From positions 1-10,761 of the forward strand of contig JACQFK010000281.1 in assembly GCA_016200125.1 (NCBI GenBank): a DNA stretch of 10,761 bases. Reading direction: 5' to 3'. Shown one piece after another: positions 7,001 to 10,761 of the stretch. The notes under the pieces are model-generated. The model made no database searches and was not told the DNA's origin. It saw nothing but the letters and a program-made list of their open reading frames with translations. The position numbers and the translations under genes were made by a program. How positions within the stretch are numbered: position 1 is the stretch's first letter; every line of letters starts with the position of its first letter. This DNA comes from Planctomycetota bacterium. GTDB lineage: Bacteria; Planctomycetota; MHYJ01; JACPRB01.

Positions 7001-7130
7001 CGACCTTGCGGCCGAGGCCGAAGTGCTCGGCGAGCCAGACGGAGCCCATGCCGCCCGTGCCGAGCTTGGCTAGAATTCGGCACTTCTCGAAGGTCTTGCC
7101 GACCAGATGGTCTTCGTGCTTAGGCGCCAT
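4059..7130 (-). CDS. Membrane-anchored PknB-type Ser/Thr kinase with large extracytoplasmic region
   Basis: 1023 residues. The kinase domain (~14-278) is complete: GTGGMG glycine loop (24-29), Lys46 in VAVK, Glu65, HRDVKPDN (138-145) with catalytic Asp140, DFG at 158-160, and GTPYYLAPEQ (179-188). A single membrane helix lies at ~304-325. The outer region (~330-855) is helical and charged, with repeated Ala/Leu/Arg/Glu segments suggesting TPR-like or other helical repeats. The last ~166 residues (LNDDWTWEG onward) look like a beta-sandwich of the LamG or DUF1080-like kind, with alternating beta strands and a FRSIRLRK end. Inference: a receptor kinase that senses a cell-surface ligand, possibly a glycan, and phosphorylates cytoplasmic proteins. 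It overlaps the upstream kinase gene by 11 bp and has no clear Shine-Dalgarno, so translation is probably coupled. Kinase identity is certain; the sensor ligand is unknown. Confidence 0.93.
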   Translation of the reverse strand: MAPKHEDHLVGKTFEKCRILAKLGTGGMGSVWLAEHFGLGRKVAVKILPPEMGRDPEYVARFMREATTAGRMEHPNIVQIHDVGYAEGRHFIVMQYVDGESLSTVVENLGAMEPRDAAKIAAGMLRGLQHAHEEGVVHRDVKPDNVLITKGDEPKLLDFGLAIETETALQITKDGMVVGTPYYLAPEQARGQKATPLCDVYAAGVTLYYLLTGKRPFVGATALAVLNKHIHEPPVPPMKHKPAIPRPLNDIVLKMMAKKPADRYQSAGAAANDLEAFLKGKEIQVRVPITLPFGLDRLTRKQQILAGAGAGTGLLLLLILLIAAFSGGGARTPPDKTAQNPVPPAAVKPPLSDKLLEVVQFEKKNKDNFAAYPDVFTAYDDFIKSTTSADYIEKARQGKKAFYDYVEKRAGEELDKALKEPDPYRRVKALRDYPQPLLDLTPIDKRLREERAIALGEAETKYLSDEKKLDARLKEGKFKEAAPLLDQLLPVAEGTRRTRLERLKAELPRLEREFNDAVLRKVSDEFALVHSSFEESMARRETAAAYFRVSKFLKDQAEEERSCSRVPALNYDVLFRATADNAFKDTALLQVRSALASAFLKAQDSLPYRMLSDLQDALDVEMLVTEASQGLYSLFQKGTEIRLATYGSSGRVIVNAKGFGFQPKGGAEKSFTTRDLHPEDLVALAAVFEGVTVEKLYEGNDLLCRAAGAAYLHSAVPERWAQAARWFRRAEEIGLSGLGFRLEGFRERGYQEVRDRIAASKAQLDKKNYEAAKQPLAAIQAAWAHDPLLKEQIGRAMAAILVAEVLQYERARDPQRLKQAARALRTGYPGLYREEDVFAPYANALRQTGTWSPAGSLLNDDWTWEGKAQGTPAPVDDETRSSRGLRLKPNQSIELSAVKTRGASGAAVELSVSGTFSSFASGFKFDASTKDGRYRRLVVRDTGELTLYEFDGFEEKRSASASLGRKLAAGQWIDLAFVAEGGDIACYAAERPLLLVAAALPGDRDLGLTTTGEANFRSIRLRK

Positions 7131-8334
7131 GGGCGTTCACGGGGGTATCGAGGTAGTTGCGGCGCAGCTCCTCCGCGAACTCGAGGGCGGAGGCCTGGCG
7201 CCGGGTCTTGTCCCGCTCCAGCGCGCGGAGGCAGATCGCCTCGAGCGCGCGCGGCGTCCGGGGATTCAGGACCGAGGGGGCGGTCGGGGCGCCATTGAGG
7301 ATCGCGAAGTAGACCTGCACGACGGAGTTGCCGGGAAAGGGGACCTTCCCGGTGAGCGCCTCGTAGAGCATCACCCCCAGGGCGTAGATGTCGCTCCGCG
7401 CGTCGGTGCCGGGCACGTCGCCCATCACCTGCTCGGGGGACATGTAGTAGGGGGTGCCGATCTTGCCGCCGCCCTGGGTGGAGGCCTTCTCCAGGTGGTC
7501 CATCTTGGCCAGTCCGAAGTCGCTCACGTGGGGCCGCCCGGCGGCGTCGAGGATGATGTTCGCGGGCTTCAGGTCCCGGTGGATGATCCCCTGCTGGTGC
7601 GCGTGGTGGACCGCATGGGCGACCTGCTCCAGCACCTCGACGAACTGCCGGAGCGTGAGCCGGTTCGTCGCCAGGGCGCGGTCCAGCGCGACCCCTTCGA
7701 CGACGGCCATGGCGATGTAGTAGGTCCCGTCGTGCTCGCCGGAGTCCAGGACGGGGACGATGTTCGGATGGGAGAGGCGTCCCGCGGCCCGGGCCTCCTG
7801 CTGGAAGCGCCGGAGATAGTTCGGATTGGGAGTGTCGGACTCCTTGAGCACCTTGAGCGCGACGAGGGCGCCCGTCTCCAGGTGCCGCGCCCGGTGGACG
7901 ACGCTCATCGAGCCGCGGCCGATCTCGTCCAGCAGTTCGTAGGGGCCGACCCGGCGGGCGCCCGAGGGGCTTCGCGGCCGCTCGGGCTCGGCGACGCGCC
8001 GGACCACGAGCACCTTCTGGCACTTGCGGCAGACGAACTTGGTGCCCTCCGCGTAGCCCTGGATCAGGTAGTAGGTGTCGCAGCCGGAGCAGGGGAGCAT
8101 GAAGCGGTCGTGGCGGAGCAGCCCGCCGGACTCCGCGGGGGCGCTGACCTCGGCCATGTGGATGCGCTGGATGTCGCGGATGATCTGCACCTGGGAGGGG
8201 TTGAGGAAGCCGCGGTTGACGAGCACCTCGCTGAGGGTGGCCCCGTTCGAGTCGCTCATCGCCGAATCGAGCTGTCCTTGCGTGACGAAGCCCTCCTCGA
8301 CGGCGATCCGGCCGAACAGGCTCTCTTCCTGCAC
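7120..8334 (-). CDS. Soluble Ser/Thr kinase with N-terminal helical repeat module and zinc ribbon
   Basis: 404 residues from a GTG codon. Order: a pair of related helical motifs (LFGRIAVEEGFVTQGQL, residues 6-22, and LSEVLVNRGFLNPSQV, 34-49) resembling the small N-terminal module seen on many regulatory and secretion ATPases; a zinc ribbon with Cys82, Cys85, Cys102 and Cys105; then a kinase domain from ~131. The kinase has GRGSMS (139-144), Lys161 in VALK, Glu180, HRDLKPAN (252-259) with Asp254, DFG 272-274 and GTPYYMSPEQ (293-302). There is no membrane helix, unlike its partner. It likely acts in the cytoplasm, with the ribbon and helical module binding a partner or ligand. It is the first gene of a two-kinase operon and may phosphorylate, or be phosphorylated by, the second kinase. 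Glycine loop GRGSMS lacks the third glycine of GxGxxG, which is tolerated in this family. Confidence 0.92.
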   Translation of the reverse strand: MQEESLFGRIAVEEGFVTQGQLDSAMSDSNGATLSEVLVNRGFLNPSQVQIIRDIQRIHMAEVSAPAESGGLLRHDRFMLPCSGCDTYYLIQGYAEGTKFVCRKCQKVLVVRRVAEPERPRSPSGARRVGPYELLDEIGRGSMSVVHRARHLETGALVALKVLKESDTPNPNYLRRFQQEARAAGRLSHPNIVPVLDSGEHDGTYYIAMAVVEGVALDRALATNRLTLRQFVEVLEQVAHAVHHAHQQGIIHRDLKPANIILDAAGRPHVSDFGLAKMDHLEKASTQGGGKIGTPYYMSPEQVMGDVPGTDARSDIYALGVMLYEALTGKVPFPGNSVVQVYFAILNGAPTAPSVLNPRTPRALEAICLRALERDKTRRQASALEFAEELRRNYLDTPVNAHGA

Positions 8335-8340
8335 CGGAGA

Positions 8341-8346
8341 ATTATA
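8341..8346 (-). promoter_or_regulatory. -10 box (TATAAT) for the kinase operon; leaderless start
   Basis: On the minus strand a perfect TATAAT (8346 to 8341) lies 6 nt before the GTG start at 8334, so the predicted transcript starts at or next to that codon. No Shine-Dalgarno is present. The -35 region at the right distance is weak (TTCCCC around 8369-8364). Confidence 0.6.
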
Positions 8347-8401
8347 ACGAGCGCAGCGAAGGAGGGGAACGCCGATTCATGCGCGAATCAGGACGGAGGA
8401 A

Positions 8402-8528
8402 GAACCAGCACGCCCTACCCAGTGCACCGGCAGAAGAATCTCCCCCCCTCCCTCCCGGGGGAGGGCAAGCGTCTCCCACAGGGGGACAGGAGGGGGGTGG
8501 TTATCCGCCTGTACGGGGTGCTGGTTCA
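8402..8528. repeat. Nested inverted-repeat element between diguanylate cyclase and kinase genes
   Basis: This ~127-bp segment folds on several levels. Its outer ends are a perfect 10-bp inverted repeat, GAACCAGCAC (8402-8411) and GTGCTGGTTC (8518-8527), extended inward through single unpaired bases by CCC/GGG and TAC/GTA. Inside, CCCCCCTCC (8443-8451) pairs with GGAGGGGGG (8489-8497), enclosing hairpin CTCC/GGAG (8452-8463) and a 7-bp hairpin GTCTCCC/GGGGGAC (8471-8487, loop ACA, one G-U pair). The right outer arm overlaps the TGA of the diguanylate cyclase. It could be a REP- or MITE-like element, a terminator for the minus-strand gene (only a weak ATTCTTCT tract follows), or a structured RNA. 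No coding sequence is seen in 8335-8525. Confidence 0.55.
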
Positions 8529-10421
8529 GGTATTGCCAGGGGTCTTGACGGGTGCCAGAACGACCCGGTTTTTCCCGGCTCGCTTCGCAGCATAAAGGGC
8601 TTCGTCGGCCTTGAGAAGCAGCTCGCGCGCGTCGTTCGCGTCGTCCGGGTAGACGGCGCCGCCGATGGAGAAGGCGAGCGAGATGGCGTGGTCGGCGTAG
8701 CGGAACTCCTCCTTGCGCACGGCGTCGAGGATGCGCTCGCCGGCGCGCTGCACCCCCTCGCGGCTGGTCTCGGGGAGGATGATCTCGAACTCGTCGCCGC
8801 CGTAGCGGGCCACGACGGGCGCGGAGTCGCGGTCGTCGCCCCGGCGGGCCACCAGGTCGTCGGTCCGCATCGTCGTGGCGAGCACGCGCGCGACCTTCTT
8901 GAGGATCTCGTTGCCGGCGTCGTGGCCGTAGGTGTCGTTGATCTTCTTGAAGTCGTCCACGTCCATCATCAGCACGCCGCAGGGGCGGCCGTGGCGGCGG
9001 GCGCGGGCGACCTCGCTGTCGAGCCGCTTCTCGAAATGGCCGTGGTTGAAGAGGTTGGTCAGCGCGTCGTGGATCGCCTTGATGTGGAGCAGGGCGTTGT
9101 CGATCGCCACCGCCGCGTGGTCGGTGAGGATCTCGGCGATCTCGATCTCGCGCGGGCCGAAGGCGCCCACGACGTTGGAGTTGTCGAGGTAGACGGCGCC
9201 GATCAGCCGCATCTTGACCCGCAGCGGCACGCAGAGGATCGACAGCAGGCTCTGGTCCTGCACGCTGTCGATGATCCGCAGCGTCGGGTCCTGCCGCGCG
9301 TCCTCGGCGATCACCCGCTTGCCGGAGTCGCGCACCAGCTTGAGCACGGTGCGGGAGACGCCCATCTCGAGGCGCTTGAGCTCGTGCTTCTGGCGGTCGC
9401 GGGAGAGTTCGATCTTGAACTTCTCGCCCTCGAACACCACGATCGTGCCGCGCTGCGCGTTGCAGAACTCGATCGCGGTGTCGAGGATCATCGTGATCAG
9501 CTTGCGCAGGTTGAGCTCGGTGTTGATCTTCTTGATCACCTCGAGCACCGGCTTCAGGGTGCTGAGGCCCATGTCGGTGGTGGACTTCTCCTTGGGGACG
9601 ACGGTAGTGGTGATCTGGACCGGCACCTTCCACATGCCGCTGTTCGTCATCGAGTCGACGCCCATCGCGTTCACCACGGCGGGGTTCTTGAGGAAGCGCT
9701 CGCGGCCGTCCTCCGAGAGCTCCGCCGAGATGCGGTTGATCGTCGTGATGGCCGCCTGGCGGTAGTCCGTGCCCGCCTTCTCCTTGCCCGACTTGAGGCA
9801 GGCGTTGGCCATGGCGGCCTTGATGAGCCAGAGCGTTTCCGCGTCCGGCTGCTTCGCAAGCTCCTGCTCGGCCGCGTTGAGGAGCTCGATCGCCCCGTTC
9901 ATGTCGCCCGTCCGCTCCGCGCAGATCGCCTTGACGAGCCCGGCGCGAGCCTTGAGCCAGGGGGCGTTCAGCGCCACGGCCGAGGAGTAGGCGTCCTCCG
10001 CGAAGACGCGGGCCTCCGCGTAGTCCTCCTGCGTGATGGAGAGCTCGGCGGAGACCAGGTGGGCGAAGGCGGTGATCTCCTGCCCCGCGTGGCGGTTCAA
10101 GGCCTCGAGGGCCCGGTCGATGAGCGTGTCCGCCTGGTCGAACTCCGCCAGGCGCAGCTGGGCGAGGGCTCCGACGGCGAGCGCGTAGCCGGCCGAGAGG
10201 GAGTCCTTCACCCGGGCCGAGAGCTCGTAGGCCTCCTGGGCGAAGCTCTTGGCCTTCGAGGGGCTGTTCAGGAGGCACTGGATGTGGGCGGCGGCCGCCA
10301 GCGCCTGGGCGGCCTGGACCTGCTTGCCCTCCTTCAGGTAGTCGATGGAGAGCCGCTTGGCCAGCTTGAGGGCGCTCTCGTAGTGGCCGTCGTGAACCTG
10401 CTTGTAGACGTCGGGGATCAA
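8526..10421 (-). CDS. Diguanylate cyclase: TPR-like, GAF and GGDEF domains
   Basis: 631 residues from TTG 10421, chosen because a -10 box ends 8 nt before it. The frame opens 13 codons earlier (TTG 10460), and other in-frame candidates are GTG 10439 and TTG 10430. Residues ~5-235 are Ala-rich paired helices of TPR type (for example GHYESALKLAK, EDYAEARVFAEDA). A GAF domain covers ~305-445 (RGTIVVFEGEKF to AVAIDNALL). The GGDEF domain (~452-620) has DALTNLFN, VLMMDVDDFKKINDTYGHD with metal-binding Asp487, and an intact YGGDEF (540-545), so it should make cyclic di-GMP from two GTP. Odd: 13 extra residues (527-539) sit between the DLVAR segment, which contains a possible inhibitory RTDD, and YGGDEF, partly repeating VARxGDD. 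No membrane helix, so a cytoplasmic sensor. Single gene between two intergenic regions. Confidence 0.9.
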   Translation of the reverse strand: MIPDVYKQVHDGHYESALKLAKRLSIDYLKEGKQVQAAQALAAAAHIQCLLNSPSKAKSFAQEAYELSARVKDSLSAGYALAVGALAQLRLAEFDQADTLIDRALEALNRHAGQEITAFAHLVSAELSITQEDYAEARVFAEDAYSSAVALNAPWLKARAGLVKAICAERTGDMNGAIELLNAAEQELAKQPDAETLWLIKAAMANACLKSGKEKAGTDYRQAAITTINRISAELSEDGRERFLKNPAVVNAMGVDSMTNSGMWKVPVQITTTVVPKEKSTTDMGLSTLKPVLEVIKKINTELNLRKLITMILDTAIEFCNAQRGTIVVFEGEKFKIELSRDRQKHELKRLEMGVSRTVLKLVRDSGKRVIAEDARQDPTLRIIDSVQDQSLLSILCVPLRVKMRLIGAVYLDNSNVVGAFGPREIEIAEILTDHAAVAIDNALLHIKAIHDALTNLFNHGHFEKRLDSEVARARRHGRPCGVLMMDVDDFKKINDTYGHDAGNEILKKVARVLATTMRTDDLVARRGDDRDSAPVVARYGGDEFEIILPETSREGVQRAGERILDAVRKEEFRYADHAISLAFSIGGAVYPDDANDARELLLKADEALYAAKRAGKNRVVLAPVKTPGNT

Positions 10422-10429
10422 GCCGTGCA

Positions 10430-10470
10430 ATCGTAGCACAGGGGCCCGACCCCGGGGCAAAAAAATATTT
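10430..10470 (-). promoter_or_regulatory. Probable promoter of the diguanylate cyclase gene (-10 plus AT-rich UP-like tract)
   Basis: On the minus strand TACGAT (10435 to 10430) lies 8 nt before the TTG start at 10421, again with no Shine-Dalgarno. The -35 region is GC-rich and unconvincing. An A/T run (10459-10470) in otherwise very GC-rich DNA falls about 38-49 bases upstream of the predicted start site, where an UP element would sit. Partly inferred from the matching arrangement at two other genes. Confidence 0.42.
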
Positions 10471-10528
10471 CACGGGATCCGGGCCCCCCGCTTGCGCCGC
10501 CGATGGAGCAATCCACTTCCCGGGACGT

Positions 10529-10534
10529 TATAAT
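10529..10534 (+). promoter_or_regulatory. -10 box (TATAAT) of the divergent secreted-protein gene
   Basis: A perfect TATAAT at 10529-10534 lies 50 bp before ATG 10585. The predicted start near 10541 leaves a ~44-nt leader with the Shine-Dalgarno AGGAG (10571-10575). No good -35 hexamer is visible 16-18 bp upstream. The rest of the 163-bp divergent gap (10422-10584) holds only GC-rich palindromic strings and the AT run. Confidence 0.5.
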
Positions 10535-10584
10535 TCAGGGGTCCGGACGGTGTCGGATCCTTTAGTGGGGAGGAGCCTGTCCTT

Positions 10585-10761
10585 ATGAAGACGACGCGGA
10601 CGCTGCTGCTCGCGCTGGGCCTCGCGGGGCTCCTGCCGGGCTTCCAGGGCTCGCCCCAGGACGAGTACAAGACCAAGCTCACGGCCCTCAACAAGTCCAC
10701 CGCCGGCAAGCACTACTCGATCGCCGACTACCTCGCGAGCGCCTCGATGTTCATCTGGGCC
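10585..10761 (+). CDS. Secreted protein of unknown function, N-terminal part (runs off window)
   Basis: ATG 10585 has AGGAG nine bases upstream, and the frame is open for 59 codons to the window end. Residues 1-~22 form a signal peptide (Lys/Arg start, a Leu-rich core, then PGFQGSPQD), so the product is exported. The mature part begins DEYKTKLTALNKSTAGKHY and then YLASASMFIWA, which looks helical. The stretch may begin a helical repeat of the kind in the neighbouring sensor proteins, but too little is visible to name a family. It is divergent from the diguanylate cyclase gene. Confidence 0.72.
   Translation, partial: MKTTRTLLLALGLAGLLPGFQGSPQDEYKTKLTALNKSTAGKHYSIADYLASASMFIWA

Noticed and set aside
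4776..7073. 765-codon open frame on the plus strand, antisense to the membrane kinase
   Set aside because: Translation is Leu/Arg/Glu/Gly-rich without motifs; such antisense frames are expected opposite GC-rich genes.
6901..8595. 564-codon plus-strand open frame across both kinase starts
   Set aside because: It crosses the convincing kinase genes and the intergenic repeat and has no recognisable domain; it is a shadow of codon bias.
8379..10436. 685-codon plus-strand open frame opposite the diguanylate cyclase
   Set aside because: The minus-strand frame has GAF and GGDEF motifs; the opposite frame is low-complexity Val/Leu/Arg/Glu.
10441..10470. GC palindrome followed by an A-run as a terminator
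   Set aside because: On the plus strand the run is A, not T, and on the minus strand the T-run precedes the GC-rich part, so neither direction gives a terminator.
1..10761. CRISPR array, tRNA, rRNA, insertion sequence or prophage genes
   Set aside because: No regularly spaced repeats, cloverleaf tRNA with T-loop signature, rRNA segments, or transposase or integrase motifs were seen on either strand.

Overview
The window is GC-rich bacterial DNA. Paired PknB-type Ser/Thr kinases, one with a very large extracytoplasmic part ending in a sandwich-like domain, small secreted low-complexity proteins and scattered short operons suggest a planctomycete-like or related, probably uncultured, lineage. 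That assignment is inference from gene style; no marker gene is present.

Layout. (1) 1-1858, plus strand: the 3' end of a DsbD-type thiol:disulfide transporter, a thioredoxin whose active site is encoded Trp-UGA-Gly-Gly-Cys (a probable selenocysteine thioredoxin with candidate SECIS hairpins just after the UGA), and a secreted coiled-coil, Phe/Lys-rich protein. A strong intrinsic terminator follows. (2) 1915-3201, plus: a consensus-like promoter that emerges from the terminator T-tract drives an apparently leaderless fabZ-like dehydratase gene, overlapped by a purine nucleoside phosphorylase gene with odd phosphate-site residues. (3) 3208-4051, plus: another clear promoter, a lipoprotein with sixteen Cys in DnaJ-like zinc-binding pairs, and in the same frame after its TAG stop a two-helix membrane protein with no ordinary start codon. 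(4) 4059-8334, minus: two overlapping kinase genes. The upstream one is soluble with a zinc ribbon; the downstream one is membrane-anchored. (5) 8335-8525: intergenic DNA dominated by a nested inverted-repeat element. (6) 8526-10421, minus: a TPR-like/GAF/GGDEF diguanylate cyclase with a 13-residue insertion just before the GGDEF motif. (7) 10422-10584: divergent promoter region. (8) 10585 to the end, plus: start of a secreted protein.

How the parts fit. DsbD draws electrons from cytoplasmic thioredoxin and passes them across the membrane, so the UGA-containing thioredoxin directly behind it is probably its dedicated donor. The kinases and the diguanylate cyclase form a signalling block whose targets are not in the window. 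Three genes (fabZ-like, zinc-ribbon kinase, diguanylate cyclase) have a -10 box only 6-8 nt before a GTG or TTG start, so leaderless mRNAs look common here; genes with a good Shine-Dalgarno start with ATG. The most valuable observation is the thioredoxin: standard gene calling would start it at 1037 and lose the whole active site.
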